DNA of 36,355 bases from an uncultured Porphyromonadaceae bacterium (lineage in GTDB: Bacteria; Bacteroidota; Bacteroidia; Bacteroidales; Muribaculaceae): NCBI GenBank assembly GCA_947177035.1, contig CAMWSS010000025.1, forward strand, positions 1-36,355, written 5' to 3'. Made by a program: the position numbers and the translations under genes. The notes under the pieces were generated by a model, which was not told where the DNA came from, searched no databases, and was given only the letters and a program-made list of their open reading frames with translations. Positions 8,585-18,238 of this stretch are shown piece after piece (position 1 is the first letter of the stretch; every line of letters begins with the position of its first letter).

Positions 8585-10463
8585 ATCACCGATCATCAAT
8601 TCACCTGAAGAATTGCGGGCGCTTGCTCCCGAAAAGCTTCCTGACGTCTGTGCCGAACTGCGCCAGACGCTGATCAGGCATCTGGCCTCCAATCCGGGGC
8701 ATTTCGCTTCGTCGATGGGGGCCGTGGATCTCACAGTGGCCCTCCATTATGTGTTTGACACTCCGCGTGACCGCATTGTCTGGGACGTCGGCCATCAGGC
8801 CTATGCCCACAAACTGCTGACCGGCAGGCGGGATCGTTTTCACACAAACCGGACTTTTGGCGGAATATGCGGATTTCCGACCCCGGAGGAAAGCCCTTAC
8901 GACACTTTTGCCGCCGGACACGCGTCAAATTCCATATCGGCCGCCCTCGGCATGAGCATAGCCTCATCGCTTGACAGCGAGCAGCCACGGCGTCACGTCG
9001 TGGCCGTGATCGGCGACGCCTCCATTTCGGGCGGTCTCGCCTTCGAAGGGCTTAACAATGTGGCCAACACGCCAAACAACCTGTTGATAATCCTCAACGA
9101 CAATGAAATGTCGATTGACCACAACACCGGAGCACTCTCGCGTTATCTGTCGGGCTTTAACACCTCCCGACGCTATAACCGCATGCGCTACAAGAGCTAT
9201 ATGTTCCTGCGCCGCATCGGATTGCTCGGTGACGGTTCGCGCGGGCCGCTGATCCGGTTCGGCAACAGCCTGAAAGCGCTCTTCACCCGCCAGCAGAACA
9301 TCTTTGAAGGACTCAACATCAGATATTTCGGCCCAATCGACGGCAACGATGTCAAAGAAGTCGTGAAAGTGCTTTCAGACATCAAGGACCTTGACGGTCC
9401 GAAACTGTTGCATCTGCGCACACGCAAGGGCCTCGGATTTCCGGCTGCCGAAGCCGATCCGGCCACATGGCATGCCCCGGGCAGATTCGATCCGGTCACT
9501 GGCATACGCCAGGATTCAGCCAATGGCAACCCTAAATGGCAGGATGTGTTCGGCGAAACGCTGCTCGGACTGGCCGGACGCGACTCGCGCGTCGTGGGCA
9601 TAACCGCAGCGATGAGCACTGGCACTTCCATCTGCATGATGCAGGAGGCCATGCCCGCCCGCACATTCGATGTCGGAATCTCCGAAGGTCATGCCGTCAC
9701 CTTTGCCGCCGGACTGGCCAAAGAAGGCAAGAAACCATTCGTTGCAATCTACAGCGCTTTCCTTCAGAGAGCCTATGACCAGATTGTCAACGATGTGGCG
9801 CTGCTCAGACTGCCGGTGACATTGTGCATCGACCGCGCCGGAATTGTCGGCGAAGACGGTGCCACACACCATGGAGCATTTGATCTGGCCTATCTCCGCA
9901 CTGTGCCGGGCATGACAATCGCCGCACCGTCATCGGCCGACCAGCTCCGGTCGCTTATGGTCTCAGCCCTGAATTTCGACGGCCCGATTGCAATACGCTA
10001 CCCGCGCGGATGCGTGCCCGACTCGCCGGCACAGACCGAGCCGGCCCCCATGCCCGTCGGCAAGGGCTACAAGATGCGCTCCGGTGCCGCTCTCACGTTC
10101 CTGACCATCGGACCCATTGCGCACACCGTGGCCGAAGCAACGGCCCTTCTGGCATCGCGTGGCATCGAGGCCGCTCACTTCGACATGATCTTTCTGAGAC
10201 CACTTGACGATGATATCATGGCCCAGGCCGTAAGTTCAGGCGCGCCGATCATAACGGTTGAAGACGGCATACGTGACGGCGGTCTCGGATCGGCCGTGAC
10301 CGAATGGCTCTCTGATCATGGCCATAGCGAAATTCCGGTGACGCGTCTCGGCCTGCCGACTGATCATTTCGTGACACACGGATCCTCGTCCCAGCTATAT
10401 AAACTCTGTGGCCTTGATGTCGGGTCGATAGCTGACACTGCCGCTTCAATTCTGTCGAAATGA
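8571..10463 (+). CDS. dxs: 1-deoxy-D-xylulose-5-phosphate synthase
   Basis: A 630-residue thiamine-diphosphate enzyme that condenses pyruvate and glyceraldehyde 3-phosphate to 1-deoxy-D-xylulose 5-phosphate, the first step of the MEP isoprenoid pathway. The cofactor-binding GDASISGGLAFEGLNN segment is near residue 155. Earlier family signatures are NPGHFASSMGAVDLTVALHY and IVWDVGHQAYAHK. The pyrimidine and transketolase C-terminal domains follow, with IDRAGIVGEDGATHHG. I chose ATG 8571 (MGNDKSPIINSPEELR) because the upstream alternative at 8541 adds ten residues lying wholly inside the preceding gene. The length is normal. The stop overlaps the trkA start as ATGA. ispD of the same pathway is also in this window, at 25216. 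Confidence 0.96.
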   Translation: MGNDKSPIINSPEELRALAPEKLPDVCAELRQTLIRHLASNPGHFASSMGAVDLTVALHYVFDTPRDRIVWDVGHQAYAHKLLTGRRDRFHTNRTFGGICGFPTPEESPYDTFAAGHASNSISAALGMSIASSLDSEQPRRHVVAVIGDASISGGLAFEGLNNVANTPNNLLIILNDNEMSIDHNTGALSRYLSGFNTSRRYNRMRYKSYMFLRRIGLLGDGSRGPLIRFGNSLKALFTRQQNIFEGLNIRYFGPIDGNDVKEVVKVLSDIKDLDGPKLLHLRTRKGLGFPAAEADPATWHAPGRFDPVTGIRQDSANGNPKWQDVFGETLLGLAGRDSRVVGITAAMSTGTSICMMQEAMPARTFDVGISEGHAVTFAAGLAKEGKKPFVAIYSAFLQRAYDQIVNDVALLRLPVTLCIDRAGIVGEDGATHHGAFDLAYLRTVPGMTIAAPSSADQLRSLMVSALNFDGPIAIRYPRGCVPDSPAQTEPAPMPVGKGYKMRSGAALTFLTIGPIAHTVAEATALLASRGIEAAHFDMIFLRPLDDDIMAQAVSSGAPIITVEDGIRDGGLGSAVTEWLSDHGHSEIPVTRLGLPTDHFVTHGSSSQLYKLCGLDVGSIADTAASILSK

Positions 10464-11794
10464 AAATATTGATCGCTGGAGCCGGAGAGGTCGGCTCGCA
10501 TCTGGCAAAATTGCTTACTCGTGAAGAGCAGGAAATAATCCTCGTCGACACAGATGCCGAAAAACTTGACCGTCTGGACTCAAACTATAATTTGCTGACA
10601 GTCTGCGGTTCGCCGTCGTCATTCGCCACTCTGGCCGAAGCGCGGGCCGGCAACTGCGATCTTTTTGTGGCCGTGACTCCCTTTGAAACGGACAATGTGG
10701 TGGCTTGTGCCGTGGCCAAATCGCTTGGCGCAAGACGCACCGTGGCCCGTATCGACAATTATGAATATATGCTCCCGGAGCATCGTGCGTTTTTCTCGGC
10801 CCATGGAGTCGACTCGGTGATCTATCCCGAATATTTCGCCGCGCGCGAGATCGTGACGGCGCTCGAGCGCAACTGGGTGCGACACTGGTTTGAAATGCTC
10901 GACGGAAGCCTGATCCTTGTCGGCGTGAAAATACGTGACAACGCCACTCTGGCCGGAATGCAGCTAAAGGACTTCGGCCAGCTTACCCGCCATTTTCATG
11001 TGTCGGCCATCAAACGTCGCCATGACACCATAATCCCGCGCGGCGACGACACTATACAGGCCGACGACATCATATACTTCATGACCCGTCCGGAACATCT
11101 CGACGAACTGCGCCGGCTCTGTGGCAAGGAGAAGCACTCCATACGCAAGGTGATGATAATGGGCGGATCGCGAATAGCCATACGACTTGCCCGCATGCTG
11201 GCCGATACCCACAAGGTCACCATCATAGACCCGTCGCACCCGCAGTGCGTGAGCCTGAGCGAGAAGTGTCCGAAAGCTGAAATCGTATGTGGCGACGCCC
11301 GCGACAACGATCTTCTCATCGAGGAAGGAATCCGTTCGACCGACGCTTTTGTTGCGCTCAGCGATTCGTCTGAAACAAATATTCTGGCTTGTCTGACGGC
11401 AAAGGAATTCGGTGTACGCAAAACTATTGCCGAGGTGGAGAATATTCAATACATAGGCGAGGCCGAGGCGCTCAACATCGGCACTATCGTCAATAAAAAA
11501 CTACTGGCCGCAGGTGCTATTTTTCAACTGATGCTCGACGCCGACGCCAATAATGCAAAATGCATGGCGCTTGCTGATGCCGAAGTGGCCGAACTGGTGG
11601 CTCGTCCCGACAGCAAGGTGACGCGTGCCAGAGTTCGTGATCTGAATCTGAGTCACGACATGACGATCGCCGGACTGATCCGCAACGGCGAGGGCCTGCT
11701 TGTGGCGGGCGACACGCTGATCATGCCGGGTGACCGGGTGGTCGTGTTCTGTCTCAGTGGCGCCATCCACAAAATAGAGCGCCTGTTCAACTGA
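10460..11794 (+). CDS. trkA: Trk potassium uptake regulatory subunit TrkA
   Basis: A 444-residue, two-repeat TrkA: two RCK-N Rossmann domains, each followed by an RCK-C domain. The first nucleotide loop is GAGEVGSHLA at residues 7-16 with an acidic residue ending strand 2 (ILVDTDAEKL); the second is IMGGSRIAIRLARML near residue 235, followed by TIIDPSHPQC. It is the cytoplasmic gating ring of the Trk K+ transporter, responding to NAD(H)/ATP binding in characterised homologues. Its ATG overlaps the dxs TGA by four bases. trkH follows after 22 bases, so the two form the classical pair. An unrelated short-form TrkA/KtrA lies at 17539. Confidence 0.95.
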   Translation: MKILIAGAGEVGSHLAKLLTREEQEIILVDTDAEKLDRLDSNYNLLTVCGSPSSFATLAEARAGNCDLFVAVTPFETDNVVACAVAKSLGARRTVARIDNYEYMLPEHRAFFSAHGVDSVIYPEYFAAREIVTALERNWVRHWFEMLDGSLILVGVKIRDNATLAGMQLKDFGQLTRHFHVSAIKRRHDTIIPRGDDTIQADDIIYFMTRPEHLDELRRLCGKEKHSIRKVMIMGGSRIAIRLARMLADTHKVTIIDPSHPQCVSLSEKCPKAEIVCGDARDNDLLIEEGIRSTDAFVALSDSSETNILACLTAKEFGVRKTIAEVENIQYIGEAEALNIGTIVNKKLLAAGAIFQLMLDADANNAKCMALADAEVAELVARPDSKVTRARVRDLNLSHDMTIAGLIRNGEGLLVAGDTLIMPGDRVVVFCLSGAIHKIERLFN

Positions 11795-11816
11795 TATTTG
11801 AAACGATTGTTTTGCT

Positions 11817-13283
11817 ATGAATCATTCATTGCAGCGCATTAATTTCCCAATGGTGGCACGCGTGATCGGATGGCTGCTTCTGATCGAAGCGGTGTTCATG
11901 TGTGTCCCGACTCTGACGGCGCTGCTCTGCCATGAGGCGGCGGCCATGCGCGCGTTCGGACTGCCGGCGGCGCTCACTGCCACTGTCGGTGCCGTCTGCG
12001 TGAAGTTTATCAGGCCCCGACGTACCGACATGGGCAAGCGCGAAGGTTTTTTGCTGACGGCGCTGGTATGGGTCGTGTTTTCGCTTTTCGGCATGTTGCC
12101 GTTCATGCTCGCCCCTTCTGCCCGGCTCAATCTCTCGCAGGCCTTTTTTGAAGCGATGAGCGGATTCACCACGACAGGATCGTCGCTTGTGGCCGACACC
12201 GACTCGCTGTCATGCGCTGTTAATATATGGCACTGCCTGAGCCAGTGGATCGGAGGACTCGGAATCATCATTTTCACTCTTGCGGTGATCCCGATGTTCA
12301 ACACTTCGGGCGGCATGCAGATGTTCAGCGCCGAGGCCACCGGAATAACGGTCGATAAAATTCGCCCGCGGATTTCGTCGACAGCCAAAGAGATGTGGGC
12401 CATGTATCTGGCTCTCACGCTGTTGCTCTTTGCCTTGCTGTGGGCCGGTCCGATGGACGGATTCACTGCGGCATGCCACGCCATGGCGACTATGAGCACC
12501 GGCGGATTCACCACCGCCAATGCCGGAGTGAGCACCTGGGCCACTCCATATGTCAAGATCGTGCTCACCGTGTTTATGTTCATCGGCGGCGTGAACTTCG
12601 CCATCATATATCGCACACTTCACGGCCAGTTCGCATCCGTGGCCTCCAATGATTCGCTGAAGACATTCGTGCGCATTATCCTGTTCGGCTCCATTGTCAC
12701 CGCGCTGTGCGTGATTGCCTCAGGGCGGGTGGAGTCGTGGCAGAGCGTCACCATAGACCCGCTGTTTCAGGTGGTCAGCTGCATGACTTCCACCGGATAT
12801 GCCTTGCCTGCATTCACTTCGTGGGGACCGGCCGCGGTGGGTATCGGCTTTCTGTTGATGTTTTCGGGCGGATGTGCCGGATCGACGAGTGGCGGAGCCA
12901 AGATTGACCGCCTGGTCTATCTGTTTAAATACCTGTCCAACCAGATGCGCCTCACGCTCCGCCCCAACGCAGTCTGCCCGGTCATCATCAACAACCGGGT
13001 GGTCCACTCCACCACAGTCAATAAAGTCGTGGCGTTTCTGTGCATCTGGGTTATTGTGATTGTGGCCGGATCCATAATCCTATCGATGCTCGGCATGCCT
13101 CTCCAGGCTGCATTCTACTGCTCCTTCTCCGCCATATCCAATGCCGGGTTTGAATCGTTTGCCTATGAATACAACAACGCTCCCGATGCGGGCCTGTGGG
13201 TGCTTTCGGCCATCATGCTGATCGGCCGTCTGGAGATATTCACCGTCTTGATTCTGTTTACGCGCACTTTCTGGCACCGCTGA
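11817..13283 (+). CDS. trkH: Trk potassium uptake transmembrane subunit TrkH
   Basis: A 488-residue polytopic inner-membrane protein of the TrkH/KtrB superfamily, the usual length. Four pore-loop repeats are visible by their selectivity-filter glycine motifs: EAMSGFTTTGSS, TMSTGGFTTANAG, SCMTSTGYALP and SAISNAGFESF. Each is followed by hydrophobic helices. It conducts K+ into the cell and is gated by TrkA, encoded just upstream. The first hydrophobic segment (VIGWLLLIEAVFMCVPTLTALL) begins near residue 16. It converges with fmt 26 bases later; only a weak 5-bp inverted repeat (13303-13316) lies between them. Confidence 0.95.
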   Translation: MNHSLQRINFPMVARVIGWLLLIEAVFMCVPTLTALLCHEAAAMRAFGLPAALTATVGAVCVKFIRPRRTDMGKREGFLLTALVWVVFSLFGMLPFMLAPSARLNLSQAFFEAMSGFTTTGSSLVADTDSLSCAVNIWHCLSQWIGGLGIIIFTLAVIPMFNTSGGMQMFSAEATGITVDKIRPRISSTAKEMWAMYLALTLLLFALLWAGPMDGFTAACHAMATMSTGGFTTANAGVSTWATPYVKIVLTVFMFIGGVNFAIIYRTLHGQFASVASNDSLKTFVRIILFGSIVTALCVIASGRVESWQSVTIDPLFQVVSCMTSTGYALPAFTSWGPAAVGIGFLLMFSGGCAGSTSGGAKIDRLVYLFKYLSNQMRLTLRPNAVCPVIINNRVVHSTTVNKVVAFLCIWVIVIVAGSIILSMLGMPLQAAFYCSFSAISNAGFESFAYEYNNAPDAGLWVLSAIMLIGRLEIFTVLILFTRTFWHR

Positions 13284-13309
13284 GCGGCGAGGAGAGTGAG
13301 TGACGCTGC

Positions 13310-14188
13310 TCAGCGTATGCCGCGAAGAAAGTCTGCGCCCGACATCGCGCGCTTGCCGGCAGGCTGCACCTTTGTCAGCTCCAGCGGACCGTCGGCGCAT
13401 TCCACATACAGCCGGTCAGAATGACTCTCTGCAGGCACTGCCGCTTCCAGCACTTTCAGCTCTGTTCCGTGGCATGCTATGCGCGCGGCAGGGTAGGGTG
13501 AAAGTCCGCGAATGTGATTGCGCACCTGTTCGCGGCTCTTCGACAGATCGATCATGCAGTCTTCGCGAAAAATCTTCGGCGCAGCCGAAGCCTCCTCGTC
13601 GGGCTGTTTGCGCGGAGTGGCCGTTCCGTTGGCCAGATCCTCGAGTGTGGCCACTGTCACTCTGGCGCCAAGCTCCATCAGCCGGTCATGGACTGAACCG
13701 ACATTTTCGTCGGGGCCGATCGTTATGCGCTCCTGGCGCAGAATGTCGCCGGTGTCGATCTCATGCTTGAGCAGGAAAGTGGTCACGCCGGTCTCGGTGT
13801 CGCCGTTCATCACCGCGCGGTTGATCGGAGCGGCACCACGATAGCGAGGCAGCAATGACGCATGAAGATTGAAAGTGCCCATCGGAGGCATGGCCCACAC
13901 CGCCTCCGGCAGCATGCGGAACGCGATCACCACAAACAGGTCGGCTCCGATGGCCCGCAGCGCATCCAGAAACTCCTGGTCGCGCAGCTTTTCCGGCTGC
14001 ATCACCGGAATGCCGTGCTCTGTGGCATATTGCTTCACGGCCGACGGCAGCAACTTGTGGCCGCGGCCTGCCGGCTTGTCGGTGGCGGTGACAACTGCGG
14101 CCACCTCATGGCCGGCGCGGATAATGGCGTCGAGGCTCGGCACCGCAAATTCGGGAGTGCCGAGAAATACTATCTTAAGCTTTTTCAT
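13310..14188 (-). CDS. fmt: Methionyl-tRNA formyltransferase
   Basis: A 292-residue enzyme that transfers a formyl group from 10-formyltetrahydrofolate to Met-tRNA(fMet) for translation initiation. The N-terminal Rossmann-like domain starts KIVFLGTPEFAVPSLDAII. The family signature NLHASLLPRYRGAAPI gives the catalytic Asn107 and His109, and HEIDTGDIL supplies Asp148. The C-terminal OB-fold domain (about 205-292) is present and slightly short, as expected for about 310-residue homologues. The start overlaps the end of the upstream pseudouridine synthase gene by 14 bases, so the two are translationally coupled. Confidence 0.96.
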   Translation of the reverse strand: MKKLKIVFLGTPEFAVPSLDAIIRAGHEVAAVVTATDKPAGRGHKLLPSAVKQYATEHGIPVMQPEKLRDQEFLDALRAIGADLFVVIAFRMLPEAVWAMPPMGTFNLHASLLPRYRGAAPINRAVMNGDTETGVTTFLLKHEIDTGDILRQERITIGPDENVGSVHDRLMELGARVTVATLEDLANGTATPRKQPDEEASAAPKIFREDCMIDLSKSREQVRNHIRGLSPYPAARIACHGTELKVLEAAVPAESHSDRLYVECADGPLELTKVQPAGKRAMSGADFLRGIR

Positions 14189-14879
14189 CGGTGTTTGTCG
14201 TGGGGGTTGCCTGGCTGGCCAGAGCCTGCCAGAGTGTGTCGTCAGGCACAGGGGCCGTCAGAGAAATCGTTTTGCCGCTCACCGGATGTACGAATTCGAT
14301 ATGACGTGCCATCAGCGAGATCGATCCGTCGGGGTTAGAGCGTTTGTCGCCATATTTGAGATCGCCTTTCACCGGACACCCGATGGCCGAGAGCTGCACT
14401 CTGATCTGGTGTTTGCGTCCGGTTTCCAGATTGATCTCAAGAAGATGGTAGCGTTCTGACGATGCTATGTGTCTGTAGCTTAGCCTGGCTTCCTTGGCGT
14501 TGGCCGACGGGGTTGTCGAGGCATAGCTCTTGTTGTTGCGCTCCGTCGTCGTGATGTGGTGAATCAGCCTGTCTGACTCCTTGGGGGGTGCAAAGCGTGT
14601 TATGGCCCAGTAGGTCTTGTGGACGGCGCCGGATCTGAACAGCTCGTTCATGCGTGTCAGAGCCTTTGATGTCTTGGCGAACACCACAAGGCCCGACACC
14701 GGCCGGTCAAGCCGGTGAACCACGCCACAGAACACGTTGCCGGGCTTGGCATAAGTGTCTTTGATGTATTTTCTGACATCTTCGACCAGAGGGCGGTCGC
14801 CGGTCTTGTCGCCCTGGACGATCTCGCCCGACTCCTTGTTGACGACGATTAAGTGATTGTCTTCGTAGATGACTTGCAT
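14175..14879 (-). CDS. RluA-family 23S rRNA/tRNA pseudouridine synthase
   Basis: A 234-residue RluA-family pseudouridine synthase. The catalytic motif HRLDRPVSGLVVF is at residues 55-67 with Asp58 as the nucleophile. The family C-terminal signature ETGRKHQIRVQLSAIGCPV is near residue 178. It is short and lacks an N-terminal S4 domain, so it resembles the compact RluA/TruC-type enzymes rather than RluC/RluD. It isomerises uridine to pseudouridine in a structured RNA, but the target position cannot be read from sequence. fmt follows with a 14-base overlap. A perfect hairpin lies 17 bases upstream, in the gap to the fumarase gene. Confidence 0.9.
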   Translation of the reverse strand: MQVIYEDNHLIVVNKESGEIVQGDKTGDRPLVEDVRKYIKDTYAKPGNVFCGVVHRLDRPVSGLVVFAKTSKALTRMNELFRSGAVHKTYWAITRFAPPKESDRLIHHITTTERNNKSYASTTPSANAKEARLSYRHIASSERYHLLEINLETGRKHQIRVQLSAIGCPVKGDLKYGDKRSNPDGSISLMARHIEFVHPVSGKTISLTAPVPDDTLWQALASQATPTTNTDEKA

Positions 14880-14895
14880 TGACAGTGGTTAAGGA

Positions 14896-14935
14896 TAGAA
14901 CCTATAAGACTCGGGGACGAGCCTTATAGGTTCTA
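14896..14935. repeat. Near-perfect long hairpin between fumarase and the RluA-type gene
   Basis: The 40 bases form a 13-bp perfect outer stem (TAGAACCTATAAG pairing with CTTATAGGTTCTA), one A-C mismatch, a 4-bp inner CTCG/CGAG stem and a GGGA loop. It sits in the 77-base gap between two leftward genes. Neither side has a T-run, so a classical intrinsic terminator is doubtful. It could be a terminator for fumarase working without a T-run, an RNA-stabilising end, a leader structure of the rluA-fmt transcript, or one copy of a dispersed palindrome. Confidence 0.75.
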
Positions 14936-14956
14936 AAATGATGATGTCGGCGTTGT

Positions 14957-16603
14957 TTATTTGGCAATCGGGCATCCGGCGCATTTTGCGGCAATTTCCG
15001 TGAAGAAATCGTTGCCCTTGTTGTCAACAAGGATGAATGCGGGGAAGTCTTCGACTTCAATTTTCCAGATGGCTTCCATGCCGAGTTCAGGATATTCGAG
15101 CAGTTCCACCTTCTTGATGGAGTTGGCTGCCAGAATGGCTGCCGGACCGCCGATCGAGCCGAGGTAGAAGCCGCCGTGTTTGTGGCAGGCGTCGGTCACT
15201 TGCTTCGAGCGGTTGCCTTTTGCGATCATGATCATGGAGCCGCCTGCGGCCTGGAACTGGTCTACATATGAATCCATGCGGCCGGCAGTGGTCGGGCCGA
15301 ACGAACCCGATGCCATTCCTTCCGGAGTCTTGGCCGGTCCGGCATAATAGATGGGATGCTCTTTCAGATACTGGGGCATCTCCTCGCCGCGGTCAAGGCG
15401 TTCCTTGATTTTGGCGTGGGCAATGTCGCGGCCAACAATGATGGTGCCTTTGAGGCTCAGGCGGGTCGAAACAGGATATTTGTCAAGTTCGGCGAGAACT
15501 TCGGGCATCGGACGGTTGAGATCGATTTTAACCACGTCGCCTTCGCCGGCCTTGCGCAGCTCTTCGGGAATCAGTTCGCCGGGGTTTGAGTCCAGTTTTT
15601 CGATCCAGAGACCATTGCGGTCGATCTTTGCCTTGACGTTGCGGTCAGCCGAACAGCTCACGCCCATACCGATGGGACACGATGCACCGTGGCGCGGCAG
15701 GCGGATCACTCTGATGTCGTGGGCAAAGTATTTTCCTCCGAACTGTGCGCCGAGACCGATTTTGCGTGAAGCTTCGAGCAGTTCTTTTTCCAGCTCGATG
15801 TCGCGGAATGCGTGGCCCAGTTCATTGCCCTGAGTGGGAAGCGAGTCAAGATATTTGACCGATGCTTTCTTCACCACCTCAAGATTCTTTTCAGCCGATG
15901 TGCCGCCAATGACGAATGCGATGTGATAGGGCGGGCACGCTGCGGTGCCGAGAGTCTTCATCTTTTCGACCAGGAAGGGCACCAGGGTCTTGGGGTTGAT
16001 CGTGGCCTTGGTCTCCTGATAGAGATAGGTCTTGTTGGCCGAGCCGCCGCCTTTGGCCACAAACAGGAAGTGGTATTCGTCGCCTTCGCCTGCATGGATA
16101 TCGATCTGTGCCGGGAGGTTGCAGCCGGTGTTGACTTCGTCATACATGGTCAGGGGCGCGTTTTGCGAGTAGCGCAGATTGCAGCCGGTGTATGTGTCGA
16201 ACACGCCGTGCGAGATCTGCTCTTCGTCGCAGCAGCCTGTCCACACCTGCTGGCCTTTGGTGGCGTGGCAGATGGCAGTGCCTGTGTCCTGGCAGAACGG
16301 AAGCTGTCCCTTGGCCGCGATTTCGGCGTTGCGGAGCATGGTCAGTGCCACGAATTTGTCGTTGGCGCTGGCTTCAGGATCGTTCAGGATTTTGGCCACC
16401 ATTTCATTGTGTTCGCGGCGCAGCATGAAAGCGTTGTCGTGGGTTGCCTGACGGGCCAGAACACGCAGAGCTTCCGGGTCAACGACCAGCATTTCATGGC
16501 CGCCCCAGTTCTCCACCTTCACATAGTCTTTTGTCAGAAGATAATATTCAGTCGTATCCGGGCCAAGCGGAAACATTTCCTGATATTTGAATTCTTTGCT
16601 CAT
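14957..16603 (-). CDS. fumA: Class I (4Fe-4S) fumarate hydratase
   Basis: A 548-residue fusion-type class I fumarase (alpha and beta domains in one chain), the normal length for FumA/FumB. It interconverts fumarate and malate in the cytoplasm and is oxygen-sensitive. The three cluster cysteines are visible: Cys104 in [10 protein letters not shown], one in [19 protein letters not shown] and one in [15 protein letters not shown]. The C-terminal beta domain carries [15 protein letters not shown] and ends CAGCPIAK. I start at ATG 16603 ([10 protein letters not shown]); a longer start at 16669 would run back into the preceding gene. FumA and FumB cannot be told apart from sequence. In Bacteroidales it serves the reductive malate-fumarate-succinate branch. 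The outer-membrane barrel gene ends 35 bases upstream. Confidence 0.95.
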   Translation of the reverse strand: MSKEFKYQEMFPLGPDTTEYYLLTKDYVKVENWGGHEMLVVDPEALRVLARQATHDNAFMLRREHNEMVAKILNDPEASANDKFVALTMLRNAEIAAKGQLPFCQDTGTAICHATKGQQVWTGCCDEEQISHGVFDTYTGCNLRYSQNAPLTMYDEVNTGCNLPAQIDIHAGEGDEYHFLFVAKGGGSANKTYLYQETKATINPKTLVPFLVEKMKTLGTAACPPYHIAFVIGGTSAEKNLEVVKKASVKYLDSLPTQGNELGHAFRDIELEKELLEASRKIGLGAQFGGKYFAHDIRVIRLPRHGASCPIGMGVSCSADRNVKAKIDRNGLWIEKLDSNPGELIPEELRKAGEGDVVKIDLNRPMPEVLAELDKYPVSTRLSLKGTIIVGRDIAHAKIKERLDRGEEMPQYLKEHPIYYAGPAKTPEGMASGSFGPTTAGRMDSYVDQFQAAGGSMIMIAKGNRSKQVTDACHKHGGFYLGSIGGPAAILAANSIKKVELLEYPELGMEAIWKIEVEDFPAFILVDNKGNDFFTEIAAKCAGCPIAK

Positions 16604-16638
16604 ATGAGGTTTGATATTGTGATAATTAATTATTAGGT

Positions 16639-17412
16639 TCAGAAGTTGTAGCCTGCTGTGAACTGCCACATTTTGTTGTGGCCCTTCACTCCGGCTCTAA
16701 GCATCGGGTCGGCGTTGGGGTCGTTGCAGGCGTCGGTGCCGAGAATGTCACGACAGCCGGCCAGATAGTGGGCGCTGATAATGAAATCGCCGAACGACAC
16801 TCCTGCGCCCATCTTGAAGCCCCAGTCAAAACGGTGGCTCACGCCTCCGTTGCCGAAATAGTCGCGCTTGTGGCGACGGTCGGCCGGATTGCCTGTGTTG
16901 CCGTCATAGCGGTTGACGGTATATTTTTCATGTCCGCCGAATCCCCATGCGAAATATGGGCCGACTTCGCCGATCAGCTTGATGTGTGGCCCACACTCGA
17001 ATTTCATTGACGCCATGACCGGCACCTGGATGTAGTGGGCCACTGATGTCGAGGTGGTGATGGAGGCAAACGGCAACGGTTGATCGACGTCTGAGCCGAT
17101 GCTGACGCGCTTGAACCCGTGTGATGCCGACGAGTAAAAAATACCTGGCTGTATGGAAATATATTGCCTGATGTTAAGGTCGGCGACGAATCCGGCCGTG
17201 ACCCCTCCGCGCCAGTTGGGAGAGTACATTTCGATCGCAGGCATCAGCGAAGCCTCGTTTGTCGAGGTGTTGCTCACATTTCCGCCTATGCGTACACCGA
17301 AGCTGACCGGACGGTCAGCCGGAGCGGTGTTGATGACAATCTGAGCCGATGAACTCGATATTCCCGCCACGATAGCTATGCAAGTGCTTAACAAATAGCG
17401 TTTCATTTTCAA
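16639..17412 (-). CDS. Outer-membrane beta-barrel protein (PorT-like)
   Basis: A 257-residue exported protein. The signal peptide is about residues 1-23 ([20 protein letters not shown], cleavage after SSA-Q). The mature part alternates hydrophobic strands and polar turns typical of an eight- to ten-strand barrel ([74 protein letters not shown]) and ends on an aromatic residue, WQFTAGYNF. This is the outer-membrane beta-barrel/PorT-like superfamily; a role in type IX secretion cannot be claimed from this alone. ATG 17406 is an equally good start. A TTTG-N20-TTAATTTG promoter candidate lies 23 bases upstream. Fumarase follows on the same strand. Confidence 0.85.
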   Translation of the reverse strand: MKMKRYLLSTCIAIVAGISSSSAQIVINTAPADRPVSFGVRIGGNVSNTSTNEASLMPAIEMYSPNWRGGVTAGFVADLNIRQYISIQPGIFYSSASHGFKRVSIGSDVDQPLPFASITTSTSVAHYIQVPVMASMKFECGPHIKLIGEVGPYFAWGFGGHEKYTVNRYDGNTGNPADRRHKRDYFGNGGVSHRFDWGFKMGAGVSFGDFIISAHYLAGCRDILGTDACNDPNADPMLRAGVKGHNKMWQFTAGYNF

Positions 17413-17434
17413 TGATTTGATTCAGTTATTACTG

Positions 17435-17466
17435 CAAATTAACGAAAATTTTCCCAATTCACCAAA
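17435..17466 (-). promoter_or_regulatory. Candidate promoter of the outer-membrane barrel gene
   Basis: Read leftward there is TTTG (17466-17463), a 20-base spacer and TTAATTTG (17442-17435). This matches the Bacteroidota TTTG-N19-21-TAnnTTTG layout with one mismatch in the -7 box, 23 bases before the start at 17412. It may also serve the fumarase gene downstream. Confidence 0.5.
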
Positions 17467-17538
17467 TTTTGCATCATTACGCTTTTTCATAATTCGGGAA
17501 TCTTCTGATTTGCCGTTCCATACCGCTGTTGGCTCATT

Positions 17539-18234
17539 TCAGCCGGCGGCTATGGCCTTGGCCAGTCTGCGGAAGTCGGCGATGGATCCGAAGCAAGTTA
17601 TGCGGTCTCCTTTTTCTACTGTCAGAGCGGGGTCCGACAGATCCAGTATGCGTGGAGTTCGGGCGCTTATTCCAAGCAGGTTGCGCCGTTGGCTTGTGCG
17701 TGTGGCCGCTATTACAGACAATCCGTATTCGCTGCTGATTTCCAGCGATGAATATGGTTCGCCGGCCATGCTGTCGGGCACCGGAAATTCGATCACTGAA
17801 GCATCGTTGGTTATGCGGAGCACCCGTGTGGTGTCGCCCAGCGACATTTCCTGCGTCAGGTCAAAAGCTGCACGCTGTTCAGGCGTGATGATGCGTTCAA
17901 CCTGCAGTCCCTCGAGAATAGCCTGATGGATTTCGTCGACAGCCCGGGCGAATATGCGCTTGACTCCGAGTTTTTTCAGCAGAGCCACCGTCTTGATCGA
18001 GGCGCCGAAGTTTTCGCCGATTGCCACGATCACAAGGTCTACTCCGGAGATTGGCAGCGCGCATAGCGCCGCTTCGTCAGTGCTGTCGGCTATGTAGACG
18101 GTCGATATGTAGTCTTTGACTGCTTCAACAAGCGTTGGCCGGATGTCGGCGCCGATCACTTCGTTTCCGCTGTCGGTGAGGTCTTTGGCGAGGTTGGACC
18201 CATAGATTCCAAGTCCGATTATAAGACATTTCAT
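17539..18234 (-). CDS. ktrA: Short-form TrkA/KtrA potassium uptake regulator
   Basis: A 231-residue, single-repeat RCK protein: RCK-N Rossmann domain (residues 1-130, loop GLGIYGSNLAKDL at 7-19, then GADIRPTLVE) followed by one RCK-C domain ending near 228. This size and single repeat fit KtrA rather than the 444-residue TrkA encoded at 10460. It forms the cytoplasmic gating ring for the KtrB-type subunit encoded immediately upstream, whose stop lies 4 bases before this start. No signal peptide. The choice of ktrA over trkA rests on architecture and neighbour, so the symbol is moderately sure. Confidence 0.9.
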   Translation of the reverse strand: MKCLIIGLGIYGSNLAKDLTDSGNEVIGADIRPTLVEAVKDYISTVYIADSTDEAALCALPISGVDLVIVAIGENFGASIKTVALLKKLGVKRIFARAVDEIHQAILEGLQVERIITPEQRAAFDLTQEMSLGDTTRVLRITNDASVIEFPVPDSMAGEPYSSLEISSEYGLSVIAATRTSQRRNLLGISARTPRILDLSDPALTVEKGDRITCFGSIADFRRLAKAIAAG

Positions 18235-18238
18235 AGAT

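Noticed and set aside
13303-13316. Small inverted repeat ACGCT-GCTC-AGCGT between convergent trkH and fmt as a bidirectional terminator
   Set aside because: Only five base pairs, no T-run, and it overlaps the fmt stop codon.
16604-16669. Longer start of fumarase at 16669
   Set aside because: It would run into the end of the outer-membrane barrel gene and add residues absent from class I fumarases; ATG 16603 gives the normal N-terminus.
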